A stretch of 64,000 nt of DNA from Azospirillum lipoferum (GTDB lineage Bacteria > Pseudomonadota > Alphaproteobacteria > Azospirillales > Azospirillaceae), in contig NZ_JALJXJ010000001.1 of assembly GCF_024170005.1 (NCBI RefSeq), positions 434,001 to 498,000 on the forward strand, given 5' to 3'. The position numbers and the translations under genes are program-made. Each line of letters opens with the position of its first letter. The stretch's first letter is position 1. This document shows, in pieces, positions 44,011 to 52,860 of this stretch. The notes under the pieces are model-generated. The model was not told where the DNA came from. It ran no database searches and saw only the letters and a list, made by a program, of their open reading frames with translations.

Positions 44011-45471
44011 ATGTCGAGTTTGCGAGCCGTCCGGACCACCGTCGCCGTGGCGACCGCCTGCGCGCTTCTGGCCCTGCCCGCCGTGGCGCAGTCGAGCAAG
44101 GCTGCCGCCGGTGCCGCCGCGCCGCGGACGGGGGACGAGGCCACGCGTCCGGCCCGTGCACCGGGGTCGGAGGGCATCGCCGCGGTGGTGAACGACGAGG
44201 TCGTCTCGGTTTCGGACGTCAATGCCCGCATCCGCATGGCGCTGCTGAACGCCGGCGCCGCAGCCAATCCGGAGACGGCCCAACGGCTTATGCCGCAGGT
44301 GATGCGGCTCCTGATCGACGAGCGCCTGCAGATGCAGGAAGCCAAGCGCCAGGGCGTCACGGTCTCGGCATCCGAGATCGACGATGCCGTCAAGCGTATC
44401 GCCGAGCAGAACCGGATGAACGGCCAGCAGCTTCAGGACATGTTGAAGCGCCAGAATGTGCCGTTTTCCACCCTGAAGGACCAGATCCGCGCCCTGCTCG
44501 CCTGGCAGAAGGTGATGCAGCGTCGCATCCGTCAGGAGGTCGTGGTCGGAGAGGACGAGGTCGACGCCGCGATGGAGCGGCTGAAGGCCAACATCGGCAA
44601 GCCCGAATATCTGGTCGCCGAGATCTTCCTGGCGGTGGACAGCCCCGACCAGGACGACGAGGTGCGCCGCAATGCCGAGCGTCTGGTGGAAGAGGTGAAG
44701 CGCGGCGGCAACTTCGCAGCGCTGGCCCGCCAGTTCTCGCAATCCGCCGGTGCCGCCTCGGGTGGCGACCTCGGCTGGGTGCGCAGCGGTGAGTTGTCGC
44801 CGGAAGTGGACAAGGCGCTGTCGGGCATGCGCGGCGGCCAGCTTTCCATGCCGGTCCGCACGGCCACCGGCTATCACATCCTGCTGGTGCGCGGTCAGCG
44901 GCCCTTCGGCAGCAGCGGCGGCGAGGTGCCGATGCCGGCGGCCCAGCCGGTGGCCCCTCGTCCGCAGCCTCGGCCCGACTTGGCCAAGGCCACGGTCAAC
45001 ATGAAGCAGATCATCCTGCCGATCGAATCCAAGGAGCAGGCCAAGGCCGTCAAGGAACAGGCCGAGAAGCTGCGCAAGTCGATCAAGAGCTGTGGCGACT
45101 TCCAGGCCCGCGCCAAGGAAAGCGGCATGCCGGAATCGGGCGACATGGGCACCATGCGCGTCAAGGACATGGCGCCCGGCCTGCAGAACCTAGCGCTGGG
45201 CATCCCGCTGGGGCAGGCCAGCCCGGTGCTGATGAGCCCGGCCGCGGCGGTCATCCTGATCGTCTGCAAGCGTGACGTGCCGATGATCCAGCCGCCGCCG
45301 GAAGCCCAGCCGGCTCCGCCGCCGCCACCGGCCCCGACACCGATCAAGGAAGCCAAGCTGCCCGGCCGCGACGAGATCGAGCGCGAGCTGGTCAACGAGC
45401 GGTCGGAACTGCTGTCGCGCCGTTACCTGCGTGACCTGCGCCGAACGGCCTTCATCGAGACCCGCCTGTGA
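44011..45471 (+). CDS. surA: Periplasmic chaperone / peptidyl-prolyl isomerase SurA
   Basis: 486 residues from the ATG at 44011 (GGAG 11 bases upstream). The signal peptide ends near residue 30 (CALLALPAVAQ). The SurA_N domain starts at EGIAAVVNDEVVSVSDVN. Parvulin domain 1 lies at about 200-310 (FSQSAGAASGGDLGWVRSGELSPE, GYHILLVRG). A second, shorter parvulin-like domain (about 335-430) has Cys in KSCGDF. The chaperone delivers outer-membrane proteins to BAM. A 5-bp stem with T5 (43980-43996) sits just before the ribosome site and could attenuate. The stop overlaps the pdxA GTG by four bases. Confidence 0.92.
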   Translation: MSSLRAVRTTVAVATACALLALPAVAQSSKAAAGAAAPRTGDEATRPARAPGSEGIAAVVNDEVVSVSDVNARIRMALLNAGAAANPETAQRLMPQVMRLLIDERLQMQEAKRQGVTVSASEIDDAVKRIAEQNRMNGQQLQDMLKRQNVPFSTLKDQIRALLAWQKVMQRRIRQEVVVGEDEVDAAMERLKANIGKPEYLVAEIFLAVDSPDQDDEVRRNAERLVEEVKRGGNFAALARQFSQSAGAASGGDLGWVRSGELSPEVDKALSGMRGGQLSMPVRTATGYHILLVRGQRPFGSSGGEVPMPAAQPVAPRPQPRPDLAKATVNMKQIILPIESKEQAKAVKEQAEKLRKSIKSCGDFQARAKESGMPESGDMGTMRVKDMAPGLQNLALGIPLGQASPVLMSPAAAVILIVCKRDVPMIQPPPEAQPAPPPPPAPTPIKEAKLPGRDEIERELVNERSELLSRRYLRDLRRTAFIETRL

Positions 45472-46496
45472 CCGCCGCCCCGCCGGACAGTCTGCCGCTG
45501 GCCCTCACCATGGGGGAGCCGGCAGGTGTCGGCGGGGACATCACCTTGAAAGCCTGGGCAGCCCGGCGCGAGGCCGCCCTGCCGCCCTTCGTCGTCCTGG
45601 ACGATCCCGCAAGACTGGCTGCGCTGGCCGTTTCGCTTGGGCTGGCGGTGCCGGTGCAAACTGTTTCCTCTCCACAGGAAGGGGCGGCGCTGTTCGTCCG
45701 TGCCCTCCCGGTCCTGCCGGTCGCACTCGGCAACCCGGTCGCCGCCGGGCGCCCCGACCCGGCCAACGGTGCGGCTGTGATCGCCAGCATCGACCGGGCG
45801 GTGGCTCTGGTGCAGGGGGGACAAGCCGCCGCCGTGGTCACCAATCCGATCCAGAAATCCTCGCTCTACGCCGCCGGCTTCCGCCACCCCGGCCATACAG
45901 AATATCTGGCGCATCTGGCCGGTCTGACCGACGAACCGATCATGATGCTGGCTGCGGCCGATCTGCGGGTGGTGCCGGTGACGATCCATGTGTCGGTGCG
46001 CGACGCGGTGAACCAACTGACCACCGAAGCCATCATCCATGCCGGCCGCGTCACTGCGGCATCGCTGACGCGAGACTTCGGCATCGAGCGGCCGCGTCTG
46101 GCCGTTGCCGGTCTCAATCCCCATGCGGGGGAGGGAGGGGCGATGGGACGCGAGGAGATCGACATCATCGAGCCGGCTATCGCGGTTCTGCGCGCCGATG
46201 GCATCGATGTGTCCGGGCCGCGCCCGCCCGACACCATGTTCCATGCCGCCGCCCGTCGCGGCTATGACGCCGCGCTGTGCATGTACCATGACCAGGCGTT
46301 GATCCCGGTGAAGACGGTGGACTTCGACGGCGGCGTGAACATTACGCTGGGCTTGCCCTTTGTCCGCACCTCGCCCGACCATGGCACCGCGCTGGACATC
46401 GCCGGCACGGGCAAGGCCAACGCGACCAGTCTGATCGCGGCGCTGAAGACCGCCGACCATATGACGCGGAACCGGCAGCGGACCTCCGCTTCTTAA
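45468..46496 (+). CDS. pdxA: 4-hydroxythreonine-4-phosphate dehydrogenase
   Basis: 342 residues from GTG 45468, overlapping the surA stop (GTGA). LALTMGEPAGVGGDITLKAW is the PdxA start pattern. VVTNPIQKSSLYAAGF, PGHTEYLAHLAG, the metal-binding His residues in HAAARRGYDAALCMYHDQALIPVK, and LGLPFVRTSPDHGTALDIAGTG are all present. It oxidises 4-phosphohydroxythreonine in the DXP-dependent vitamin B6 pathway; its partner PdxJ is encoded at 50865. It ends at a bidirectional terminator. rsmA (ksgA), which often follows, is absent here. Confidence 0.95.
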   Translation: MTAAPPDSLPLALTMGEPAGVGGDITLKAWAARREAALPPFVVLDDPARLAALAVSLGLAVPVQTVSSPQEGAALFVRALPVLPVALGNPVAAGRPDPANGAAVIASIDRAVALVQGGQAAAVVTNPIQKSSLYAAGFRHPGHTEYLAHLAGLTDEPIMMLAAADLRVVPVTIHVSVRDAVNQLTTEAIIHAGRVTAASLTRDFGIERPRLAVAGLNPHAGEGGAMGREEIDIIEPAIAVLRADGIDVSGPRPPDTMFHAAARRGYDAALCMYHDQALIPVKTVDFDGGVNITLGLPFVRTSPDHGTALDIAGTGKANATSLIAALKTADHMTRNRQRTSAS

Positions 46497-46515
46497 GGCG
46501 GGCATCCCCTGAAAT

Positions 46516-46546
46516 GAAAAAGGAGCGTCAGTGCGCTCCCTTTTTC
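46516..46546. terminator. Bidirectional terminator between pdxA and the NYN gene
   Basis: GAAAAAGGAGCG and CGCTCC-C-TTTTTC form a 12-bp stem with one bulged C. A/T runs on each side make it a rho-independent terminator in both directions. Confidence 0.88.
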
Positions 46547-46565
46547 ATGCCGGCTTCCTGTACGC

Positions 46566-47207
46566 TCAGCCCCGGTCATCGGGGTCGTACATGGTCGGGC
46601 CACTCTGATGGTCGTGGTGAGAGGGCGCCTGTTCGCGGTGATGGTGGGCACGGGCGATGAAGGGCGCCAGCTCCTGCAACTCGATGAAGTTGTCGGCCTG
46701 CCGGCGCAGTTCGTCGGCGACCATCGGCGGCTGCGAACGGACAGTGCTGACGACGCTGAAGCGCACGCCCTTGCGCTGAACCGCTTCCACCAGCCGTCGG
46801 AAGTCGCCGTCGCCGGAAAAGAGCAGGATATGGTCGACATGGTCGGCCATTTCCATCACGTCGATGGCAAGCTCGATGTCCATGTTGCCCTTGATCTTGC
46901 GCCGGCCAGAGGCGTCGGTGAACTCCTTGGTCGGCTTGGTCACCATGGTGTAGCCATTGTAGTCGAGCCAGTCGACCAGTGGGCGGATCGGGGAATATTC
47001 CTGATCCTCGACCAGGGCGGTGTAGTAGAAGGCCCGCACAAGCCGGCCTTCCCCGGCAAAGCCGTCACGCAACCTTTTGTAATCGATGTCGAAGCCCAAT
47101 GAGCGTGCAGCGGCGTAAAGGTTGGCGCCATCGATAAAAAGGGCGAGACGCTCTTCTTTGTAAAACAACTTGCTGACATCACGCGGCAAAGTCGAACTGC
47201 GGTCCAA
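46566..47207 (-). CDS. NYN-domain (LabA/DUF88-like) putative ribonuclease
   Basis: 213 residues from a TTG at 47207, chosen because AAAGGA lies ten bases upstream; other TTG starts at 47168 and 47273 have no ribosome site. The NYN/PIN-like fold is clear: ALFIDGANLYAAARSLG with its first Asp, GNMDIELAIDVMEM with the middle acidic residues, and HILLFSGDGDFRRLVEAVQRKG with the final Asp pair. Such proteins are predicted metal-dependent RNases. The C-terminal tail is His-rich (ARAHHHREQAPSHHDH). Divergent from rpoZ; two perfect inverted repeats lie between. Role unknown. Confidence 0.85.
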   Translation of the reverse strand: MDRSSTLPRDVSKLFYKEERLALFIDGANLYAAARSLGFDIDYKRLRDGFAGEGRLVRAFYYTALVEDQEYSPIRPLVDWLDYNGYTMVTKPTKEFTDASGRRKIKGNMDIELAIDVMEMADHVDHILLFSGDGDFRRLVEAVQRKGVRFSVVSTVRSQPPMVADELRRQADNFIELQELAPFIARAHHHREQAPSHHDHQSGPTMYDPDDRG

Positions 47208-47311
47208 TGTGAGGATCCTTTCGTCGCTGCTTGGTAAAAATTGACGGAACAAGCGCAAATGCCCGCGTTCCAATTTTGAAATCTAGTGTATCATGGGCAA
47301 ACATACAAGAG

Positions 47312-47324
47312 GGCAACAGTTGCC
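47312..47324. promoter_or_regulatory. 13-bp palindrome in the NYN-rpoZ divergent region
   Basis: GGCAAC-A-GTTGCC, perfect 6-1-6 symmetry, 105 bp before the NYN start and 151 bp before rpoZ. Size and symmetry fit a dimeric repressor site. Confidence 0.35.
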
Positions 47325-47355
47325 TACTGTCCGCGAGGGGCATGCCGTCACGGAT

Positions 47356-47379
47356 GGGAAAGCTTCTCGCGGCTTTCCC
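47356..47379. promoter_or_regulatory. Perfect 8-8-8 inverted repeat upstream of the rpoZ promoter
   Basis: GGGAAAGC, TTCTCGCG, GCTTTCCC. Lies 33 bp before the predicted rpoZ -35 box. No T-run, so an operator or a leader hairpin of the divergent transcript is more likely than a terminator. Confidence 0.4.
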
Positions 47380-47411
47380 CTGGCGCAATGCAGCAACGCT
47401 GTGGTTCGCGC

Positions 47412-47440
47412 TTGCACCTATCGGGCCACATCCATATAGT
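47412..47440 (+). promoter_or_regulatory. Predicted sigma-70-type promoter of rpoZ
   Basis: TTGCAC, 17 bases, TATAGT. Four of six and five of six matches to the consensus with ideal spacing, 35 bp before the rpoZ start. The best promoter I can see in the window. Confidence 0.7.
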
Positions 47441-47474
47441 CTAGAGCCTCCTTTGAATCCGGAGTTCGTCTGGC

Positions 47475-47909
47475 ATGGCCCGCGTTACCGTTGAAGATTG
47501 CGTCCTGAAGGTTCCGAACCGTTTCGAGCTGGTCATGATGGCCGCCCAGCGCGCCCGCGAGGTTGCGAGCGGCGCTCCGCTGTCGATCGACCGCGACAAC
47601 GACAAGAACCCGGTCGTGGCGCTCCGCGAAATCGCGGATGAAACGGTGTCGCTGGAGTATCTGAAGAACGCCCTGATCAAGGGCCATCAGAAGCATGTCG
47701 AGCCGGACGAGCCTGAGGAAGAGATCGTCGAGCTGATGGCCGGCGAGAATGACTGGGCTGCCCGCGGCAACAACTCGCTGGGCGACGAAGACGGCATGAG
47801 CGAGAGCGACGGCGAGGAGCTGGGCGAGGAAGACGACATCGCCGCCGACATGGATGCGGAGCCGGGCGCCGGTTTCGCCATGACCGAGGATCCCGACGGA
47901 GACCTCTAA
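47475..47909 (+). CDS. rpoZ: RNA polymerase omega subunit
   Basis: 144 residues. [30 protein letters not shown] and [14 protein letters not shown] are the omega core that clasps the beta' subunit. After about residue 75 there is a long acidic tail (Glu/Asp-rich to 144), as in other alphaproteobacterial omegas; E. coli omega is 91 residues. CCGGAG lies upstream and a good promoter at 47412-47440. It is followed by rsh at 154 bp, with a 9-bp hairpin between. The rpoZ-rsh order is conserved in many proteobacteria, which fits omega's role in ppGpp sensing. Confidence 0.95.
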   Translation: MARVTVEDCVLKVPNRFELVMMAAQRAREVASGAPLSIDRDNDKNPVVALREIADETVSLEYLKNALIKGHQKHVEPDEPEEEIVELMAGENDWAARGNNSLGDEDGMSESDGEELGEEDDIAADMDAEPGAGFAMTEDPDGDL

Positions 47910-47934
47910 TTCTGGACAACGACCGCAGGACCCG

Positions 47935-47955
47935 GAGGGGGCGCAACGCCCCCTC
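47935..47955 (+). terminator. GC hairpin between rpoZ and rsh
   Basis: GAGGGGGCG-CAA-CGCCCCCTC: 9-bp stem, three-base loop, 25 bases past the rpoZ stop. No T-run. It may attenuate or protect the rpoZ mRNA. Confidence 0.5.
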
Positions 47956-48063
47956 GCCGAACAAAAGGGTGGGGAGCATCCTGCTCCGCTTTGGTTCGCT
48001 GAGAACCGCCCAGAATACTGCCACGCACACATTTGAGGCGCCGCGCGCGCCGGGTCGGGCTGC

Positions 48064-50223
48064 ATGATCCGGCAGTATGAGCTTGTCGAGCGCGTCAAGG
48101 CGTATGATCCGTCCGCCGACGAGGATCTGCTCAACCGCGCCTATGTCTTCTCGATGAAGGCGCATGGGTCGCAGACGCGCGCGTCGGGCGATCCCTATTT
48201 CCTCCACCCGCTGGAGGTCGCCGGCATCCTGACCCAGATGAAGCTGGACGCCGGCACCATCGCCACGGCACTGCTTCACGACACGGTCGAGGACACCGTC
48301 GCCACGCTCGAAGACATCGAGCGGGTATTCGGCAAGGAAATCGCGCGGCTGGTCGACGGCGTCACCAAGCTGTCGCGGCTGGAATTGAACAGCGAGCAGG
48401 CCAAGCAGGCGGAGAATTTCCGCAAGCTGGTCATCGCCATGTCGGAGGATATCCGCGTCCTGCTGGTGAAGCTGGCCGACCGGCTTCACAACATGCGCAC
48501 GCTGTTCCACCTGAAAAAGCCGGAAAAGCGCCGCCGCATCGCCCGCGAAACCATCGAAATCTACTCGCCCCTGGCCGAACGCATCGGCATGCACAAGATC
48601 AAGGACGAGTTGGACGATCTTGCCTTCGCGGAACTGAACCCCGACGCGCGCGACAGCATCCTGGCCCAGCTGGCCCGCCTGCGCAGCGAGGGCGAGAACC
48701 GCGTCCAGACCATCATCACCGAACTGCGCGAACTGCTGGCGTCTGAAGGGCTGCCCGACGTATCGGTGTCGGGGCGCGAGAAGTCCGCCTATTCGATCTG
48801 GCGCAAGCTTCAGCGCAAGAATGTAAGCTTCGAACAGCTGTCCGACATCATGGCCTTCCGCATCACGGTTGGCTCGGTCGGCGAATGCTATCAGGCGCTG
48901 GGCATCGTGCATGCCCATTATCCGGTCGTGCCGGGGCGTTTCAAGGACTACATCTCCACGCCCAAGCCCAACGGCTACCGCAGCCTGCACACCGGCGTGA
49001 TCGGTCCCGGCCGCAACCGGATCGAGGTGCAGATCCGCACCCAGGACATGCACGAGATCGCCGAATTGGGTGTGGCCGCCCACTGGGCCTACAAGCAGGA
49101 CCACCAGCCGCGTCCGAACGGCGGCGAATACCGCTGGCTGCGCGAACTGCTGGACATCCTGGAGCATGCGCAGAAGCCGGAAGAGTTCCTGGAACACACC
49201 AAGCTGGAGCTGTTCCAGGACCAGGTGTTCTGCTTCACGCCGAAGGGCGACCTGATCGCGCTGCCGCGCGGTGCCACGCCGGTCGACTTCGCCTATGCGG
49301 TGCACTCACAGGTCGGCGACCATTGCGTCGGTGCGAAGATCAACGGCCGCATGCTGCCGCTGCGCACGCAGTTGCAGAACGGCGATCAGGTCGACATCGT
49401 CACCTCCAAGGCGCAGACGCCGGTCCCGGGCTGGGAGCGCTTCGTCGTCACCGGCAAGGCGCGCGCCCGCATCCGCAAGTTCCTGCGCACCCAGCAGCGC
49501 GCCCAGTATATGGAACTGGGCCGCGGCATGCTGATGCGGCAGTTCAAGTCGGAAGGCTACGAGTTCGCTGAAAAGGCGCTGGAAAACGCCGCCAAGATTT
49601 TCCAGCAGCCGACCGTCGATGATCTGATGGCGGGTGTCGGCTCCGGCCTGCATTCGGTGCGCGAAGTCTTCCACGCCGTCTTCCCCGGCCATAAGGCCCA
49701 GGCCGCCCCCGCCGTCCGCGAGGCGGAGGAGAGCGCGCCGAAGCCGAAGGCGAAGGCCCGCAAGGAATCGGCCCTGCCGATCCGCGGCCTAATCCCGGGC
49801 ATGGCCGTGCATTACGCCCGCTGCTGCCATCCGCTGCCCGGCGACCGCATCGTCGGTATCGTCACCACCGGCAAGGGCGTGACGATCCACACCATCGATT
49901 GCGAGACGCTGGAGAGCTTCCACGAATCGCCGGAACGCTGGATCGACGTGTCGTGGGAGACCGGTCCGGATTCGCCGGAGGAGCATGTCGGCCGCATCAG
50001 CGTCGTCATAGCCAATGAACAGGGCTCGCTCGGCACGCTGTTCACGGTGATCGGCAAGAATCAGGGCAACGTCATCCATCAGAAGATCACGAACCGCAGC
50101 ACCGATTATTTCGAGCTGCTGATCGACATCGACGTGAAGGATGCCAAGCACCTGACCAACATCATGGCCGCCTTGCGCGCCACTCCGGCCATCCACTCGG
50201 TGGAGCGGGCGCGGGGGCGGTGA
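48064..50223 (+). CDS. rsh: Bifunctional (p)ppGpp synthetase/hydrolase (Rel/SpoT family)
   Basis: 719 residues. The HD hydrolase has FLHPLEVA (His48) and ALLHDTVEDT (His72-Asp73), all intact. The synthetase region runs about 230-350: EKSAYSIWRKLQRKNVSFEQLSDIMAFRI and STPKPNGYRSLHTGV. TGS domain at about 385-445 (VFCFTPKGDLIALPRGATPVDFAYAVHS), a Cys-containing zinc-finger-like segment (HYARCCHPLPGDRIVG), and a C-terminal ACT domain (about 640-719). It makes and degrades the stringent-response alarmone and is the only long RSH enzyme in most alphaproteobacteria. It follows rpoZ and precedes a cytochrome gene. Confidence 0.95.
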   Translation: MIRQYELVERVKAYDPSADEDLLNRAYVFSMKAHGSQTRASGDPYFLHPLEVAGILTQMKLDAGTIATALLHDTVEDTVATLEDIERVFGKEIARLVDGVTKLSRLELNSEQAKQAENFRKLVIAMSEDIRVLLVKLADRLHNMRTLFHLKKPEKRRRIARETIEIYSPLAERIGMHKIKDELDDLAFAELNPDARDSILAQLARLRSEGENRVQTIITELRELLASEGLPDVSVSGREKSAYSIWRKLQRKNVSFEQLSDIMAFRITVGSVGECYQALGIVHAHYPVVPGRFKDYISTPKPNGYRSLHTGVIGPGRNRIEVQIRTQDMHEIAELGVAAHWAYKQDHQPRPNGGEYRWLRELLDILEHAQKPEEFLEHTKLELFQDQVFCFTPKGDLIALPRGATPVDFAYAVHSQVGDHCVGAKINGRMLPLRTQLQNGDQVDIVTSKAQTPVPGWERFVVTGKARARIRKFLRTQQRAQYMELGRGMLMRQFKSEGYEFAEKALENAAKIFQQPTVDDLMAGVGSGLHSVREVFHAVFPGHKAQAAPAVREAEESAPKPKAKARKESALPIRGLIPGMAVHYARCCHPLPGDRIVGIVTTGKGVTIHTIDCETLESFHESPERWIDVSWETGPDSPEEHVGRISVVIANEQGSLGTLFTVIGKNQGNVIHQKITNRSTDYFELLIDIDVKDAKHLTNIMAALRATPAIHSVERARGR

Positions 50224-50295
50224 TGCTCCCGCAGGCACGGAACAGGTTCGCAGCGCCAGGACACCCCATGGTGGTGTGCGATGGGAGAAGAGGAC

Positions 50296-50676
50296 ATGCA
50301 GCTCGATAAGCTGCTCCTGCGGTTTTCGGTTGCCGCCTTATGCTTGACGCCACTTCATGGTGCCCACGCGGACAACGGGGAAAGGTTGTTCGTGGAGAGA
50401 TGCGCCATGTGCCACGGGGCGGATGCGAAGGGCTCGGGCCCGCTGGCGCACAAGAGCAACCCCCCGACTCCCGATTTGACGACGCCGGCCTTCAGGAAGC
50501 GCTTGGCGGACTATCCCGGCGTTATCGTGTCGTCGGTCATACTCCGCCCCAACGGGGATCTGATCCCGAAGACGCTGAAGGAAAACGGTTATCGGGTGCC
50601 GCCGCATGCATGGACCGTCAAGGATTTCCGCGATCTGAACGACTACATGAACAACCTGATCCGCAAATCCAGGTAA
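50296..50676 (+). CDS. Small monoheme cytochrome c, atypical codon use
   Basis: 126 residues from ATG 50296 (GAAGAGG just upstream; ATG 50281 is an alternative). The signal peptide ends near HGAHA. The heme site is CAMCHGADAKGSGP. The region where class I cytochromes usually carry the axial Met reads YRVPPHAWTVKDFRDLNDYM, with Val where Met is expected, so the sixth ligand is unclear. Codons include TTA, ATA, AGA and several AGG and TTG, rare in the neighbours. This suggests a separate origin for a gene inserted between rsh and pdxJ. Probably periplasmic electron carrier; partner unknown. Confidence 0.82.
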   Translation: MQLDKLLLRFSVAALCLTPLHGAHADNGERLFVERCAMCHGADAKGSGPLAHKSNPPTPDLTTPAFRKRLADYPGVIVSSVILRPNGDLIPKTLKENGYRVPPHAWTVKDFRDLNDYMNNLIRKSR

Positions 50677-50710
50677 GGAAATCCGCCACCACCTGGGCTG
50701 CCTTTCCTGT

Positions 50711-50726
50711 CCGGCCATTCGGCCGG
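50711..50726 (+). terminator. Short hairpin after the cytochrome gene
   Basis: CCGGCC-ATTC-GGCCGG, perfect 6-bp stem, 35 bases past the stop. No T-run follows. Confidence 0.4.
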
Positions 50727-50782
50727 GTGGGTGTTGGGACGGTAAATTCCCTGTCATCCGCGATTGCGTCGGTCGGTTCGGC

Positions 50783-50811
50783 GTGACGGATGGCGGACGC
50801 ACCGCTATATA
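50783..50811 (+). promoter_or_regulatory. Possible promoter of the pdxJ-era operon
   Basis: GTGACG, 17 bases, TATATA, 54 bp before pdxJ. Moderate match to sigma-70. Between it and the start, CCCGCC-N6-GGCGGG (50824-50841) can fold in the leader. Confidence 0.4.
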
Positions 50812-50864
50812 GACGGAATCGCCCCCGCCCGTTCCGGCGGGCGGCGGCGCTTTGGAGTCCTTGC

Positions 50865-51614
50865 ATGTCCCGTCTTCTCCGCCTCGGCGTGAACATCGAC
50901 CATGTGGCGACCGTCCGCAACGCACGCGGCGGGACGCATCCCGATCCGGTGCGCGCGGCGCGGCTGGCCGTCGAGGCCGGGGCCGACGGGATCACCGCCC
51001 ATCTGCGCGAGGACCGGCGCCACATCGTGGATCGCGACATCGAACGGCTGATGGCCGAGATCGACCGTCCGCTGAACTTCGAGATGGCGGCGACCGACGA
51101 GATGCTCGCCATTGCTCTGCGCCATAAGCCGCATGCCGCTTGCCTTGTCCCGGAAAAGCGCACCGAGGTCACCACCGAAGGCGGGCTGGACGTGATCGGC
51201 CAGTACGACCATCTGGTGCGCCGGGTGGGGGATCTCGGCTCCGCCGGCATCCGCGTCTCGCTGTTCATCGATCCAGAACCGGCGCAGCTTGATGCCGCCA
51301 AGCGTCTTGGTGCGCCGGTGGTAGAATTGCACACCGGCGCCTATTGCGATGCCCATGACCCAGCGGAGCGCGAAGTGGAACTGGCGCGCATCATCCGCGC
51401 AGCTGCCCATGCCGAGGCGATCGGGCTGGAATGCCATGCCGGCCACGGCCTGGGCTATGACACGGTCGGTCCGGTGGCGGCGATCCAGACCATCGTCGAA
51501 CTGAACATCGGCCATTTCCTGATCGGCGAGGCAATCTTCGTCGGTCTGACCAACTCGATCGCCCGTATGCGCAAGGCGATGGACACGGCGCGAAACGCCG
51601 CTGCCTCCGCATGA
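50865..51614 (+). CDS. pdxJ: Pyridoxine 5'-phosphate synthase
   Basis: 249 residues. [19 protein letters not shown] is the PdxJ N-terminus, with substrate-binding Asp-His and Arg. [16 protein letters not shown] follows, then CLVPEKR with the catalytic Glu and [13 protein letters not shown] with the catalytic His. It condenses 1-deoxyxylulose-5-phosphate with aminoacetone phosphate to form pyridoxine 5'-phosphate in the cytoplasm. GGAG is upstream of the ATG at 50865. Its TGA overlaps the acpS ATG by four bases. The B6 partner pdxA lies at 45468, within the window but in another unit. Confidence 0.95.
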   Translation: MSRLLRLGVNIDHVATVRNARGGTHPDPVRAARLAVEAGADGITAHLREDRRHIVDRDIERLMAEIDRPLNFEMAATDEMLAIALRHKPHAACLVPEKRTEVTTEGGLDVIGQYDHLVRRVGDLGSAGIRVSLFIDPEPAQLDAAKRLGAPVVELHTGAYCDAHDPAEREVELARIIRAAAHAEAIGLECHAGHGLGYDTVGPVAAIQTIVELNIGHFLIGEAIFVGLTNSIARMRKAMDTARNAAASA

Positions 51615-52096
51615 TGATATCCGGCACCATCCTTGGCATCGGCAACGACCTGATCGATATCCGGCGGGTCGAGAAGTCGCTGGAGCGCTTCGGCAAGCGT
51701 TTCATCGATCGTATCTTCACCGATGTCGAACAGGCCAAGTCCGAACGCCGCGCCGGCTCTGCCGCGAAGAACAATGCTCGCGCCTCCACCTATGCCAAGC
51801 GCTTCGCCGCCAAGGAGGCCTGCTCCAAGGCGCTGGGCACCGGCTTCCGCGACGGGGTGTTCTGGCGCGACATGGGGGTGGTGAACCTGCCGTCCGGCCA
51901 GCCGACGATGCGCCTGACCGGCGGGGCGCTGGCCCGGCTGGAGGCGATTACGCCGCCGGGCATGCGCGCCAGAATCCATGTGACGCTGACCGACGAATAC
52001 CCGATGGCCGAGGCGTTCGTCGTCATCAGCGCCGAGCCGATCGAGCCCGCCTCCATCCAGTCCGAAATGCCCACCAAGACGGCGACCCCAGAATGA
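51611..52096 (+). CDS. acpS: Holo-[acyl-carrier-protein] synthase
   Basis: 161 residues, longer than the usual 125. It transfers phosphopantetheine from CoA to apo-[23 protein letters not shown] contains the metal-binding Asp; [14 protein letters not shown] holds the second metal-binding Glu and catalytic Lys. Extra length comes from an insert before this motif ([17 protein letters not shown]) and a C-terminal tail. It is translationally coupled at both ends: ATGA with pdxJ and ATGA with lepB. Confidence 0.93.
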   Translation: MMISGTILGIGNDLIDIRRVEKSLERFGKRFIDRIFTDVEQAKSERRAGSAAKNNARASTYAKRFAAKEACSKALGTGFRDGVFWRDMGVVNLPSGQPTMRLTGGALARLEAITPPGMRARIHVTLTDEYPMAEAFVVISAEPIEPASIQSEMPTKTATPE

Positions 52097-52860
52097 CCTT
52101 TCAGAAAGAAGCGGCGCCCGGCGCCAAGACCAAGGAATCCGGGTTCGCCGAAACCGTCAAGACGGTGATCTTCGCCGTGCTGATCGCCTTCGGCGTACGG
52201 ACTTTCGCCTTCGAGCCGTTCAACATCCCGTCGGGGTCGATGATCCCGACCCTGCTGATCGGCGATTACCTGTTCGTGTCGAAGTTCAGCTACGGCTACA
52301 GCAAATATACGGTCGGCTTCGGCCTGCCGCTCTTCGATGGCCGCATCCTGGGCTCCGAGCCGGAGCGCGGCGACGTGGCGGTGTTCAAGCTGCCGCGCGA
52401 CAACAAGACCGACTACATCAAGCGCGTGATCGGCCTGCCGGGCGACAGCATTCAGATGATCGGCGGCATCCTGCATATCAACGGCCAGCCGGTGAAGCGG
52501 GAGCGGATCGAGGATTATGTGACCACGGATTCGCTGGGCCGCAGCATCCGCACCGCGCAGTTCATCGAAACGCTTCCCAACGGCCGCACCCACCGGATCA
52601 TCGAGGAGTCGGACAACGGCCCGCTCGACAACACGCCGGTGTTCAAAGTGCCGCCGGGCCATCTGTTCATGATGGGCGACAACCGCGACAACTCGCTGGA
52701 CAGCCGCGTGCCGTCGCAGGTCGGTTTCGTTCCCATCGAGAATCTGGTCGGCCGCGCCGAGTTCCTGTTCTTCTCGCTCGACGAGGGCACGCGCTTCTAC
52801 GAGATCTGGCGCTGGCCGGTCGACCTGCGCTTCAGCCGCCTGTTCAACGGAGTCCGGTAA
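52093..52860 (+). CDS. lepB: Signal peptidase I
   Basis: 255 residues. One anchor helix (about 22-39) precedes the catalytic domain. Catalytic Ser49 lies in [11 protein letters not shown] (box B) and Lys110 in [14 protein letters not shown] (box D). [12 protein letters not shown] (box E) is intact, and so is the box C-like stretch [10 protein letters not shown]. It cleaves signal peptides on the periplasmic face. It overlaps acpS by four bases, and rnc begins on the next base after its stop. The acpS-lepB-rnc-era order is widely conserved. Confidence 0.96.
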   Translation: MTFQKEAAPGAKTKESGFAETVKTVIFAVLIAFGVRTFAFEPFNIPSGSMIPTLLIGDYLFVSKFSYGYSKYTVGFGLPLFDGRILGSEPERGDVAVFKLPRDNKTDYIKRVIGLPGDSIQMIGGILHINGQPVKRERIEDYVTTDSLGRSIRTAQFIETLPNGRTHRIIEESDNGPLDNTPVFKVPPGHLFMMGDNRDNSLDSRVPSQVGFVPIENLVGRAEFLFFSLDEGTRFYEIWRWPVDLRFSRLFNGVR

